Source of the DNA: Vespula vulgaris
Lineage: Eukaryota; Arthropoda; Insecta; Hymenoptera; Vespidae
Direction: 5' to 3'
NCBI RefSeq assembly: GCF_905475345.1
Contig: NC_066586.1
Span: 9,680,400 to 9,744,399, forward strand
Length of the DNA stretch: 64,000 nucleotides
Both the position numbers and the translations under genes were made by a program. Positions 1-11,340 of this stretch are shown in pieces. Each line of letters begins with the position of its first letter. Position 1 is the stretch's first letter. The notes under the pieces were generated by a model. That model worked only from the letters and a program-made list of their open reading frames with translations, was not told the origin of the DNA and did not search any database.

Positions 1-704
1 ACATTTTTTTATTACTAAATGGAATATACAAAGATTTATAAAAACTGAAAAAGAATATAACAAAAAAAAATAATATTACATACATACATAGATATGTAAA
101 AATAGTGAATTTAGGCCAAACTATTTGGAAAACAATAAATCCTTTTATTAAAATAACAAATATTAACAGTTTCTCTACTGTCTCCCGAGATATACAAACT
201 TCCTCTTGTTAGTATATTCGTCCGACATTCAATAATCGATAATACTCAACTATTACTTTACTCTATTATACTTTGTTCTCTACTCTAATCTATTCTATAG
301 TATTCTGATCTCTTCGCACTAATGCTTCCTTTATGTTGGTTATCGCTTTTTTTTTCGGTTTCTTATTATCGCTTTCTTTCATTTCAAGTATATTGTTTAG
401 GACGTGGACGAATTTTATCTAAACAAAGCGCGTTCAGATAAAATCCTAGACGTCTAATTTTTATACATGCATAAATATTCATCTATATCGTTCATATTAT
501 TTATATTCCTAAGATTACGTTTCCATCTTATAAATATTATTCCTAGTATTCTTTCGATACAAATATTTTCCTAATTCTGTACGTATATAGTTAACGATTC
601 TAACGAACCGTCACGATTTGATCAATAAACACATTCAATTGCATTTAATACTAACAAAAAATCCATTTAATTTAAGTCTAGATCTTAATAGTAGGAAAGA
701 TTAC

Positions 705-768
<64 letters not shown>

Positions 769-1340
769 GTAAGATACGAATATAATACGAAAGAGAGAAG
801 GAAAAGGTAAATAAAATGGTTTTTCCGTTGAGCAGCCGAATGCATGAAGGCAAATGATGTTATCCTTGACGAGATCGGATTTATTCCAAGAAAGCTGACC
901 TATACAAATTAGATATAGGAAATTTTTGTCAGCCACGCTAATATGAGACGCCTAAGATTAAAGAATGTTAGGTAGCACTTAGACCTCGGATTCCAGTTAT
1001 ACAAGAATATAAAGTATTGAGGAGAATGGAATATCTGATGACTATACGCGGATATACTTTATCTTGAGAACTTGTATGGAACTTTAGGGAAACCTAAAGA
1101 TGAGTGGAAGGGCCTTAGCAAATAGCTGTTATTCAAAAATGTATTGGACTTTCCCAAAATAAAGGAATGTCCAAATAAAATATTCTACATTTTTTAGGGG
1201 TTTCGACCTTACCTTGGAGTCATCTTCATGTCGCGGCACTCGCTCAAGGATGTCATCAACTTTTTACCATTCTCCGAATGTTGTATGTTTCTGAAATTAA
1301 AATCAACTTGATTGAGATCACAAAGCATAAGCTTTCAATA
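1..1340. other. AT-rich noncoding stretch
   Basis: I see no coding signal here apart from spurious frames over a long TA microsatellite at 706-767. Composition is strongly AT-rich with homopolymer runs, as in ancient transposon-rich intergenic DNA. Confidence 0.6.
706..767. repeat. (TA)n microsatellite
   Basis: About 31 uninterrupted TA units. The reading frame across it is an artefact of the repeat (Ile-Tyr alternation). Confidence 0.97.
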
Positions 1341-1342
1341 AA

Positions 1343-1660
1343 ATGCAGGAATTTTACGAACAAATAGAAAAACTAAGAGCATTTGAAGATCATTACATTA
1401 ATAAAGTTATAGGCGATCTGAACGCCGAAATCAGTCAAAGGCAAGTCGACAAGATTGTAGGCCTGCACGGAAAAAAAATGAAAGGGCAAAGAAACGAGAG
1501 AGTTGCAGTTTTGTCAGAAAAACGAGCTGGTTATCACGGACACTTGATTCCAGCTGCTACCTTGTTATTCCCTAGACAGTATCCAGGGCAGCACGATATT
1601 AGGGAATCAGATCGATTACGTGTCTCCGAAACTGTACGAAAAGTGTCAAAACATAACTGA
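1343..1660 (+). pseudogene. RTE-type LINE endonuclease relic
   Basis: The frame encodes about 105 residues. A segment near residues 20-35 reads KVIGDLNAEISQRQ, which resembles the GDFNAKIG block of apurinic-type endonucleases in RTE-like non-LTR retrotransposons (often annotated as craniofacial development protein 2-like). It is followed by VGLHG and GQRNER, matching the usual VGxHGxGxRNERG stretch. The block upstream, FYEQIEKLR, matches the FYEELE block that precedes it in these proteins. No reverse transcriptase is recognisable and downstream frames are broken, so this is a decayed fragment. Family placement is by remembered motif resemblance and is not verified. Confidence 0.65.
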
Positions 1661-2517
1661 TTGCTGACATTAACTAAAATCACGTTGTGATACAAATCCA
1701 TTTCCATCTAAAAATGTAGCAAAGAAGAAAATAGGTAAAAAGAATCAACATTAATAATCTGAAGGATCTCCAATTTTAATAACAACTTCTCAAACATTCT
1801 GAACAATAAAATTGCAGACCTAAACGCTTAACCTGGATTCAATGTAGAGGAAATTTAGAAATAACTGAAGAAAGAACATGAGAGGAACAGCTGGATTTCT
1901 AGATAAACGAATATAAAAAGAAAAGAACGACTAACAAAATTCTTAACTTAATGGGATGACGAAGAAGACAGAGAAACGATAAAGTAACATACAAAAACAT
2001 CTAGAGAATCATCAGAAGAAGGATTAGAGAAAAAGGATTAGAAGCATAAAAAAATATAACAAAATATAGCAGAATATTTGTTATAAAATTCTAGAAGCAA
2101 AAGATTCATGGATAAGAGAACACTATAAGAAAGCTAAATAACTATATGCAAAATATGATGCTTTTCACTTCCACAAAAAGATAAAAGAATGAATTAATAT
2201 ATTTCAAAAACGGAACACTTTAAAGATCAGAAGAAATTATAAAATACTAACAAACCTTTCAACCAAAGTATGAGAATAATACATAGACAATTTTGAAGAC
2301 ACACATACCGTGGCCTCCAATTTAATATCAAGCGATAGATCTAGACCACCTATACTAGAGTTGGTAGTGGCGTATCTGTCTCAACAGAAACAAGAAAGCA
2401 CTTAGCAATGATAGCATATGCCGAAGTATTGAAGCTATGATGTTGCGATTATATTTACTGATTGTTTAACTTCCATTTATGTATATCAGTATATGTACAT
2501 GAAGGTTTACCACGCGC
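1661..2517 (+). other. Probable decayed LINE continuation
   Basis: A-rich and full of stops in all frames. Short lysine/arginine-rich stretches (around 1900-2120) resemble the linker between endonuclease and reverse transcriptase in RTE/CR1-like elements, but the match is too weak to place. Nothing else is recognisable. Confidence 0.3.
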
Positions 2518-2625
2518 TTGTCCAAAAGGAAGATGAGGATTCTACAAGTAAATCGTAATTACTACGGGACTACAGAAAATTTGCTGATACAAATAGTGCG
2601 GAGAGAATATATAGCGGTTTTGGAG
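2518..2625 (+). mobile_element. R1-type LINE ORF2 start, 5' fragment
   Basis: The frame begins with RKMRILQVNRN, then TENLLIQIVRREYIAV. This matches the opening of R1-clade ORF2 endonucleases, which typically start with an LQxNLNxxxxAxxLLxQxxRE pattern. The similarity stops at about 2620, and the next recognisable R1 sequence resumes near 5683. The intervening 3 kb is a Ty3/Gypsy element, so this is best read as the left part of one interrupted R1 copy. The exact junction was not determined. Confidence 0.6.
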
Positions 2626-2736
2626 AAGTCTGTGACATTCGAGAAATCTGTAATTATCGAAAAACATCACAAGGAACTGGAGAAGGAGAGGAGGCGCAAT
2701 GACAGATAAGTTATATGGATAGAGATTCGTTCCAAT

Positions 2737-3370
2737 ATGATAAAAGAGGAATCAAAACGGATAAGTATTAGTGATTCGGCTAGTGAGGATTTTTCGATTG
2801 AGGCAAACGAAATAAATTTAGTGCAGAGAGATATAAGAAATTTAGTAGAACCTAATCGTACGTTAGGCCGTAGAATAAATACAACTCGAAACGAGGATAC
2901 GGTAAATTTTATGGGAAATTCAATGATCGAATTAAATTATCCAATGAAACCAGATAATTAAAATAGTTAAGGTACCACTTAGGGAGTTTTTAGCATACTT
3001 TGAGTTTGTTGCGAATTGAAATGAATCAGCGAAAGCGATGACTCTTGCGTCCTACTTATGTGGAAGAGCGTGATCTGTTTTGGAGCCAGTAAGAAATTTG
3101 TCCAAGTTAACATTTTTAGAATTAAAAGTACAATTAGAGATATAATTTGGGGAAACTTTTAGCGTGCAAAGTAATTACACCGAGTTTAGCCATCGAAAAC
3201 AGAGAGCAGGGAAGGATTTAGCTGCGTTGGTTGCAGACTTAGCCAACTTTCACAATTTGCATATCCGGAATGTACAACAGAGGTACAAGATAAAATTGTT
3301 TGTACAGAGTTTATAAACGCAGTTAGGAATCCTTTCTATCTTCAGATATTACATAGTTAAGATTACATAG
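2737..3370 (+). pseudogene. Ty3/Gypsy-type Gag relic
   Basis: From about 2965 the translation gives PLREFLAYFEFVAN, then AMTLASYLCGRA, SVLEPVRNLSKLTFLEL and YTEFSHRKQRAGKDLAAL. This is the order seen in Gag proteins of insect Ty3/Gypsy elements: a capsid block with LRGxAxxVL, a FxELxxxLxxRFG block and a YxxxFxxRxQxxGEDLxxL block. After about 3240 the match continues in another frame (FAYPECTTEVQDKIVCTEFI), so there is a frameshift as well as several in-frame stops. The copy cannot make a functional Gag. Confidence 0.8.
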
Positions 3371-3395
3371 TTCAAAATTTAAATAGTTAAAGACT

Positions 3396-3584
3396 GTGAA
3401 GTCCCCAAAGGAAACTGTGACGAGAGTAATTCAGAAGAATAATATAATGTATTTCTTGCAAAACTCAATCGCGTCTAGCAAGGATGGACAGATAAGACAG
3501 TATTTTAGAACGAGAGACTTGAGTCGGGAAGGAATTAAGCGAGAAATATCGGAGCAAACATTTTCAGAAATCGTCAGTATCTGA
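3396..3584 (+). pseudogene. Gag-Pol linker remnant
   Basis: An open stretch of 62 codons between the Gag relic and the protease motif, in the position where these elements carry the end of Gag. It has no motif I recognise and no visible CCHC zinc knuckle. Confidence 0.35.
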
Positions 3585-3744
3585 GTGGAAATGATAAGAA
3601 GAGGCAACTTAGAAACATACGAAAGGAAAAAGAAATGGTGGAACTGGGAGAGGAGAGGGGTTGAATTGTATTGAGAATAGAAGACCTCAACTTCGTTGTC
3701 AAATCAAAGTAGTCTTCAAGAAGAAAATAGTTTCGTGAGTTTTT

Positions 3745-3862
3745 ATGAATGGGTAAATGGTAAGGTGTGCACTTTCCTTTTAGATACAGGATCGGATGCT
3801 TCCCTAGTAAGTCAAAAATTTGTCGATTACACCTTAAGATTATTGATTATTTAGCAAAATTT
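3745..3862 (+). pseudogene. Retropepsin (protease) relic of Ty3/Gypsy element
   Basis: The translation contains NGKVCTFLLDTGSDASLVS, the active-site segment of an aspartic retropepsin (hydrophobic residues followed by DTGS/A). The frame stops soon after (VDYTLRLLII then stop). The flap region and the following reverse transcriptase are absent, which points to a large internal deletion. Confidence 0.8.
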
Positions 3863-4059
3863 ATTAGTCCAGATCAAAAAAATTGAGATTGGTGAGTTCC
3901 ATTACGTTTGCTGGCCTATACATCCGCAAAATACGAGACGATTGAATTGTCTCCAGCGGGAATATAGTTGGAGGAGATCTAAGGGTACCGTTGGGTCTTC
4001 TTGTTTGCTTGGTTGAAAGGAAAAAGATATATCTCATGCATATGGATCGAGGCTTAGAA

Positions 4060-4362
4060 CAAAATTAGATGAAATTCGTAGAATCGCAAAAGAGCGGATG
4101 AAAATTAAATTCTGCAAGATGAAAGTCTAGTATGATCGAGGAGTGAACAAGATAAATTTAGAAGGTTAAAAGGTCTGGTTATTTAAACCTCAGCGTAGAA
4201 AAGAAAAAGCAGAGAAACTTGAAAACAATTTGCAAGGATCATATAAAGTTTTGAAGCAAATCAATGATATAATATTTTGTATAGGGAAATTTTCAAAAGA
4301 AAAGAATAAGATCGTCTATTTGGATCGTTTGGCACCATTCATAGAAAGATCGAATAGTAAAA
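4060..4362 (+). pseudogene. Ty3/Gypsy integrase C-terminus relic
   Basis: The translation reads KLDEIRRIAKERMKI, then YDRGVNK, KVWLFKPQRRK, GSYKVLKQINDIIFCI and IVYLDRLAPF. This follows the C-terminal part of Ty3/Gypsy integrases, which have a KxxYDR motif, a GDxVWLxxPxRKKGxxPKLxxxWEGPYxVxxxxxDVxYxI block and a VHxDRLKPY end. Only about 200 bases separate it from the protease relic, so reverse transcriptase, RNase H and the integrase core have been lost. At least two stops interrupt it. Confidence 0.8.
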
Positions 4363-4376
4363 AGGTTAATTAGCGA

Positions 4377-5683
4377 CAGGAAAATTAAAAAAAAATGAGC
4401 AAATGATTAACGCTTTTGAGTAAATGATTAATGTAGCACGGAGTGAATGATTTAAATATAGCACAAAGGCAGGGTGTGAAGGTGAATGTGAGCCTGACAC
4501 TCTTGTTCTTCGACATGGGTAGTTAGGTTTTGTGCCAAGAGGCATAACGAGGAAGAAAACCGGGTTTTGTCCCAAACTCGGCAAGAGCACTCATCCTAAA
4601 CTTGTAAGTCTATACGACAAAAGAAGTACCTGTCGAGTCAGAACTTGCCCCTGGAACTTCCGGACAGGAAGTGGTAACGCTTGCACCCTCACGGGATAGC
4701 CTAACCCAGGTGTGCTACGCGGCTGGACTAATGTCTGTTAGATGATTATCGTAGATGAGCAAAATAGAATATTCCGAGGATGCAGGCATTCGTTTGAGAG
4801 TCATAAGCTGACTGTTTCGTTTTAATGTTCAAGTAGGTGGAGAAAATTCGTTAAATTAAGAAAAATATGTTTCTAGAAAATTCTGCCGGATAAAATTTCC
4901 ATTTTAGAAAATGTTTCAGAGAAGATACGATTTCTGGGACGGGTAAAGGGAATGCGCAAAGAAAGAAAAAGTTTAATTCATGGACAATCCGACGATAAAA
5001 GAAGAAGAAAAAGAAGGGAAAGCTACGCTAAGTACAGTCGATTTCCCGGGGTTTTCTTAGACCATGATTTTCCTCCGGACGGAGCGAATTTGTGCTCCTG
5101 GCGAATGTCAGGGCGGATGAGTTAGGTCCAGGGTAGTCTATCGCCTCCCTGTGTCTATGATACTACAGCCAACAACGAGAAAGCGCCTAGAAACACTTCC
5201 TCTGAAGGGAAGCTTTCCCCCCAAAGGGTTTTGCTTTCGTTTATAGAGGTCTCGCGGTTAAGACTAAGAACTTCGAAGCATGAGGGGTCCTGCGGAAAAA
5301 CGGAAGAAGTGCTGTCGATAGGTATCCTGGAATAGAAAATTTTTTAATACGAAAAAGTCGGGAAAAGCCCACTTGGCAAAGACCTCAGTTGTCGGGATGA
5401 TAACTACGAAAAGGGATGCCAATGTTATAAGCCGGCCTAGAGAAGTTTAGAGTGAATTTGGAATTAGAAGACTGTTTCTAGGTATCCAGAGAATTTTAAC
5501 AGATAACAAGGAATTGAGATTGTCTTCTAAGGGAACTTGGCCTGAGAGGATGTGACTCGTGAAGGTTCCGAATTATCTTTTTATTTTCTTAAAAGAGTCG
5601 GTAAAGTTGTTAATTGTAAATAAATGGTTCTCGTTTCATAATTAAACTTCCCTTTCGTTTAATCTATGGTCGCACATAACAAT
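4377..5683 (+). mobile_element. Ty3/Gypsy 3' noncoding region, probable LTR
   Basis: This stretch follows the integrase stop and is GC-richer than its surroundings, with no sustained frame. An AATAAA lies near 5618-5623, and the stretch ends where R1 coding similarity resumes, near a TAACA at about 5677. These fit the 3' untranslated part and 3' LTR of the element. I could not define the LTR's left boundary and saw no matching 5' LTR upstream of the Gag relic. Confidence 0.5.
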
Positions 5684-7985
5684 ATAGCTGTCGAACCGCA
5701 TTTAGCTGGATGTTGAAAGATTTCGAGGGAATCTTGAATCGGTTGATCAGCGATGCCAGGGATTTAAATCCCATACTATTATGGGCAATTTCAATGCCTG
5801 AGCTGTACATTGAGGCAGTAAGAAGACAGACAGAAGAGGAAATATTCTTGGAAACATTATCTATACTGGATCTGGTATTACTCGACGATGTCAAGTTACC
5901 CACTTACGTCGAAGAAAAAGAGAATTTCACAATAGATCTCACATTTGTCAACAGCGGTCTTGTAAAAGACGAGACGTACTGGCAAATAAAAGATATCTAT
6001 ACGCACAGTTTTTTACGTAGGAAATTTTGAGGCAATAAAAAGGAGTTTACGACGAATGGGCTAGCCAAAAGCATGGTTGGAAAGTAAACACCGTCAATGA
6101 TGACATGTTTCACGTGACTATAGAAAATGCCAAAAAGTGACATCAAAGAGACTTCTGCAGGTATGAAAATGACGACAATGATTTACAATCAAAATGCTAC
6201 CCAGATGCAATTTAAATACAACTCAAACACAACTTTTTGGTGTACTAGTGGAATGATGCGATAGCTAGGCTTTAGAGGAAAAGCAACCACGCCAATGAGT
6301 CAAAGGAAAAAACATACACCCGGTCTTGCTAGCGAAGTACAAGGCTGACTGCCATTAAACGCAGCAAAAGGCAAAACTGGACCGAGTTGCTCGACGAGGT
6401 AGATGGAGATCCCTGGGGCAAGCCATACAAGGTCTTGGTTCAAAAGTCAGTTAAGACAGCAACCCATCTGCGTGCACCAAGGAAATAGTGATGATACTCT
6501 TCCCAGAGCAACAACATTGCGAATACCAAGTAGATCAAGTAGACAAAGAAACTATTCTCCTTATTACACATGAGAAACTACTCCGGACGTTGCGTTGAAG
6601 ACAGCTGTCGAGACAACTCCTGAGCTGTTCCTTAACATGTACGATACATGTCCCAGAGAAGGAATTTTCTCCGAATATTGAAAGTGATAGAGACTTGTTC
6701 TTTTGCTTAAGGGCAAAAAATTACCCGATGATCCATCATCATACCGTCCTTTGAACACCGCAGGAAAGATCTCGTCACGAATTGTCCGTAATTGAATAGA
6801 AGCCACTATTGAGAATTCCTTAACGAATTATCAATACGATTTCAGGAAATCTTAGATCAATATGTCTCTTCAATCTTAGATGCCATAAGTCATATGGTCA
6901 ACATGATAAGAGAAGTTATCAAGTGCACGATGAAAAAAAAAAAGACAAAGAAGTATTGCTTAATTGCAATCCTTTGTTAAGGATTCTTGATGATTCTTGA
7001 TGTTTCAAGAATACCTTCGACTCAGCTGGGTGGGATAACATCTGCCTTACAATGAATAGACTATAGGTGCCACCTTAACTGAAGCTGATAGTGAAGAGCT
7101 ATTTTTATAATAGATTTCTCATATGACACAGAAGATGGTCCTCAAAAATAACAAGTTACAAGAGAAATAATTCAAGATTTTACATTGGGATCACTTCTGT
7201 GGAACATGTACAACGAATAATTGAAGGTGAAACTATTGCAGGGTTGCGGATATTGTGATTGGTAATCAGTATGAAAATCCTTGAGAAAATCAGAAGAATT
7301 TTTGATGACTCATATGATAAAATTTAACATTGAATGTATTAGTTAGTTTAAAATTATAACATCGAACATAAGACTGATACAATACTGATTACAAGCAGAA
7401 AGAACATGAAAATGATAGATCTTATAGGTGGAGGGCACACCATCGCTTTCCAGCTGTATATTAGGTACCTGGGATGGTGAAGGTTTTGAACTCCAGATTA
7501 AATTTTAAGCAACAGGTGGAACGCGTCACAGATAAGGCGACAAAGGTGGCAGCGGTGTTAGTAAGATTTATGCCCAACATTAGCGATCCGCGACAAGATA
7601 GAAAGAAGCTATTGCCATCGCTAGTTACCTCTGTCCTCAGTTACGCATAACAATCTAGGGAAACGTCTTAAATATTTAGAAGTATCGCAGTAAACGAACG
7701 GAAAATGATGTTAGTTCATTGCTCTAAGTTTGTTTCCTGCACATCCTGCACAGAATGTATACGGTATCAGAAGATGTTGTATGTGTGATTGCAAGAATGA
7801 TAACTATAGGAATACTTATTGGGAAAAAAGGCTACTGTACCAGCAGAGAAATTGTGTTTGTCTATCTTCAGTGATATAGTATAGGAGCCTTCGGCATGCC
7901 TTTCTTTATAATAAATGAATTAACAGAGATTTGGGAATGAAGAGTCAAGTCCGTCATTTAATTCGTCACGAGGACTTTACGAGGA
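5683..7985 (+). pseudogene. R1-type LINE ORF2 (endonuclease and reverse transcriptase), decayed
   Basis: The left part reads YSCRTAFSWMLKDFEGILN and then SILDLVLLDDVKLPTY and TIDLTFVNSGLV, which is the C-terminal half of the R1-clade endonuclease. Downstream in order are DDTLP-like linker sequence, ALKTAVETTPELFLNMYDTC, KGKKLPDDPSSYRPL with AGKI, NTFDSAGWDNI, SLLWNMYNE, and thumb-region blocks QVERVTDKATKVAAVL and RFMPNISDPRQ. All are landmarks of R1-type reverse transcriptases in the right order. Stops and frameshifts are frequent. The FADD active-site block at 7243-7251 reads VAD with the next Asp lost. The right part (VSEDVVCVIA, near 7770) corresponds to the post-RT region. The element is dead and interrupted on its left by the Gypsy relic. 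Confidence 0.85.
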
Positions 7986-8417
7986 ATTGAAAACTGCATC
8001 TCTCCCGTCTCCCATGGTAAAAGTCACAGTTTTTGTGCTGTCCGCGTTGTTCTCCAAAGGTATAATAGGGTTGTGCCAAAGCTTATTCTCAATAGATGAG
8101 CGCGAATTAGCAGAGTCATCAGCAGTGCATTTAGGTTCTGTTGAATCTGCAGCAATGATTTCTGGAATTATTACATTTTTTGCGAAAGTTCCCATAACCA
8201 CGATCGCGAATGCACTTACACGTGATGAAATTGAAAGATGTAGATTCGTATGACGGTCGCAGCGAAACTTGTCTGATGAAGCTTCCGTGTCGATCTTCGA
8301 CAGAAAAACGGAAGATATCTTTTCCTCTGATGAAATCCTCGTGTCCACGGAGTTATGATATTGCAGTTAAACATGGACCGTTCAGTTATAGTAATGGGAG
8401 AGGTCCGTCAACTTATA
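7986..8417. other. Unrecognised, TE-like, overlapping frames
   Basis: Overlapping open frames exist on both strands (plus 7987-8253 and 8210-8431, minus 7977-8348). None resembles a family I know. Being between R1 debris and a MITE, it is probably transposon-derived. Confidence 0.35.
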
Positions 8418-8665
8418 TAAAAATAGTGTGAGAGGATGTTCTGCTATTGTAGGAGCCATACATTCAGAAGCAGGATGTAGGCTTCAGTTTTGTCAGCTTA
8501 GGAATCGAAGCAAAGATTGCAGTCGTCTGCAACCAGAAACCCTATTCGGCTGTCGCTGTAACCAATCGATACTCATATATCGTTCATTTCGCAATTTAGC
8601 ATTTGTATTTGTACTAAAATTTTAGTTATCGGCTTTTCTTTCTACATCCTCTCACACTATTTTTA
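8418..8665. mobile_element. MITE with 20-bp perfect TIRs and TA target duplication
   Basis: The left end at 8420-8439 reads AAAATAGTGTGAGAGGATGT and the right end at 8644-8663 is its exact reverse complement. Both are flanked directly by TA (8418-8419 and 8664-8665). The element is 244 bp with no transposase frame. TA duplication fits the Tc1/mariner superfamily. The perfect TIRs, compared with the decayed LINE sequence around it, suggest a more recent insertion. Confidence 0.88.
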
Positions 8666-9710
8666 ACACAGCGATCAGAGAAAGGAGCTCCTCAGACATC
8701 TTGAATCAGTGCTTCAATTTCTAAGAAGAAAAAGATTAGTCATGTAGTCATGAAAAAAAAGACGTCAATGCACGATTGTCTCTCTGGGGCACCTAGAAAA
8801 CCGGCGAAAGAGGCTTTAAATTAGAAAATCTCATTTGAGCGTTCGACATGAGTGCTGATCGGCCATCTACCATCTAGATGATAAGAGGCTTGTCGTACAT
8901 CAACGTGCTCCGCGTCTCCATCCATGAGTCAATTCATCGGTGATGGGAGGATAAGATCCGATTGGACTACTAGTGATCGTGATTGATATCGTGTTGTGCG
9001 CGCCTAAGGTGATAAAGGGGAGAAGTGTTATGAAGGGAGCAGAGAATAGAAGGTCGACACTAGGAGAACGAAGAGGGACTTCTTCTCGGAATAAGTACTC
9101 GTTTTCGCTGAATCAAGGTTAAAGGGGGCAGCATAGAATCAGTTCAAGAGGTTAAAGCGCTAATAGTACATTTTTCAGTCCATGTTCTCTAAGTCAATGC
9201 CTCGAAAAATTTCATTTCATTCAATTTCATTTCAAGTCCAATACGCGCTGAACAGTCGCGTTAACCAACCGAAGAAAAGCCATGACGAGATTGAAATATA
9301 CATATCAAAAGGAGAGATGGTCAGGAACGCTTCCGTTTACCGCAAGAATACTACTCTTTTTCGCGAGTATATAGTAGACGCGCTCATCGAGCAAAACTCG
9401 AAAACTTCAGGGAGTTCGTCATGTCGCACGGGAACTCGGTGCACTGGAGTTTCGTTTATAAATACCAAACTAATAAGCTTTGAGTTGAAAGAGTGATTAG
9501 TAGTCTCAAGCGTGACGGTACTATTACAAAAAACATGATAAAAACCGTCAGTGTCTTTTAAAACACAAATGTTCTCGATGACTCCGGATGGGAAAACAAC
9601 AAATAGTAGCTCCTAATTCTTCTCAGTAATTTTAAGTTACTTCGAAAATCGAAGTACTAGGAGAACAAAAGATCTCCAAGTAAGCTTCGAGAAAGTCATC
9701 CTTCAAACTT
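8666..9710. other. Unrecognised, probably LINE-derived
   Basis: Moderately GC-rich and without a convincing conserved domain. A 104-codon open frame at 9182-9496 (+) is not recognisable. Its position just upstream of a second R1-type fragment suggests eroded upstream parts of that element. Confidence 0.3.
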
Positions 9711-10370
9711 TTGTGCTGGAACCTAATGTTCAATCAATTCTTAAGGCTAATAGATGCCTCGAGAAGAGTTAGCATTGTCGTGCTCGAGACTGATTTTTTG
9801 GTTTTAATCCACAGTGATACGTTCAAGAAACTAGAAAATAAAGATAAAAGCGTCATAGACAACATTTTCGGCTGGATTTCATCGGTCAAAATTAGTCAAA
9901 TTCGAGATCTCGAGCATAAAACTGCAACCATTGTTTTTAAAAATGACTGATGGAGCGACTGGAATGGTGAGGTGGAAGCCAATAAGTAGAAGGGGAGAGG
10001 CGCCTCCCAATCGGAAACAGAAGACGGCGTAGAAAATCGATCTCACTAGTAGGGTGCCTACAATTCGAATAGAAAATAATAATATTAAGTTTAAAGATCC
10101 GGTTCGGTATCTCGGGGTTCGTTTTGACAAGGGCATGGGGAAATCGTGCTGCCATTATCTGAGTGACAAGGTAGGGTTACTCGTAGGTTAGGGAGATTAA
10201 CAAGCAGGGAATGAGAACTTCGTTTCGGTGCCCTTCAAACGCGCCCGCAGGGTGATTCGACTTATCTTAGGAGTCTCAATGTACTGCAGAGGCGCACGCT
10301 CAAATCGATGACGTCTGCGTATCGCACGGTATTGTCAAAGACCCTATGTGTCGTTTCCAGACCTCCGATC
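9711..10370 (+). pseudogene. Second R1-type LINE fragment, RT C-terminal part
   Basis: The frame at 9711-9950 shows ETDFLVLIHSDTFKKLENK followed by SVIDNIFGWISSVKISQI. This resembles the FADDLxLLVxxxxxxELExK...VxxxLxxWxxxxxLxxS region after the catalytic Asp pair of R1-type RTs, with the ADD reduced to TDF. From about 10068 NNIKFKDPVRYLGVRFDKGM matches the RYLGVxLD block. The domain then continues as broken frames (ARRVIRLILG near 10250). Confidence 0.7.
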
Positions 10371-10779
10371 GATCTTCAGCTTTACTAACATAGAAAGTTC
10401 TACAATATTCGAAAATAGCAATCATCTCTGGTTAACTCAACTTCGAATAAAATAGTACATCTCTCCTTTCGTTTTCTTTTCTTTTCTTTCCTACAGTATC
10501 ATAGATTCTCTAAAATCCAAACCGTAATTCCTATACACCTCCTCACAATCCCATCCTCACAGAACAAGTGCCGAGGATCGTGAGATTGTGATATCCCGTG
10601 GGCGTGGCCGAAGATAGTGTGATAACTTATTATTACGCTGATGATGGCCACGAAGAAACTGCTTATCTTACCTCGTCTGAAGAGATTTTTAGATTTTCCG
10701 AGTCTGTTCTTTCGGTAGTCTTGGCACTAGGAAATAAATAGATTCAATTGCGTTTGTAATTCTTTGACGTGATAGCGTA

Positions 10780-11340
10780 GAGCAGTCATCTTCGGAGTGT
10801 TTTTCTTTATAATAAATGTAACACTAAGAAAAAAAACACATCAATCGAACTTCGAGAAAAGCAACAAACAGAAGTAAAGAAAAATAGCCTGCAACGTTGA
10901 TAAGCGAAATTGGATGTATCTGTGAAAACTTAGACGCATTCCAAACATATCACCAATTCCTCAGGTAGATAGTTGGGTGAACCACAAACACAAGGAAATT
11001 AACTACTACTTGACAAAATACGTATTCTTCAGTGTGCACCTTTCAATATGTTTCAATACAGACCAGATTCAAGAAGGCCTTAAAGAAGTACCGAATGAAG
11101 CACTGACTCCCGATAATTTAGTAACATCGGATGAGAACTGGATTGCTCTTAACAATTTGCCACTATAGTTTTGAAGAAGCTATTACGGGAAGAAGAGAAA
11201 AAAAGAAAAGAGGAGACAATTGTGGTAGCCACTTAAACGAACACAATATAACAAGAAATAGATTATCAAAAAAAATATAATCCTGAAACAATGAAAAGCT
11301 AGAACAGCTCAGCGAAATAGTATTTAGCGACGATCCCGAA
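10780..11340 (+). pseudogene. R1-type LINE C-terminal region and 3' end
   Basis: Around 10966-11020 the translation reads VDSWVNHKHKEINYYLTK, equal in pattern to the IDxWVxRKHGEVNYYLTQFLTGHG block C-terminal to the RT in R1 elements. It is followed by ALTPDNLVTSDENWIALNNL at 11100-11160, matching the LTPxNLVxxMLxSxxxWxAV block. The segment near 10793-10828 (CTTTATAATAAATG) also occurs near 7900 in the first R1 copy. It is probably the same insertion as the fragment at 9711-10370. The coding sequence ends near 11200 and the 3' end is not sharply defined. Confidence 0.7.

Noticed and set aside
7977..8348. 123-codon minus-strand protein
   Set aside because: Overlaps plus-strand frames, resembles no family and lies in transposon debris; recorded only as an unrecognised stretch.
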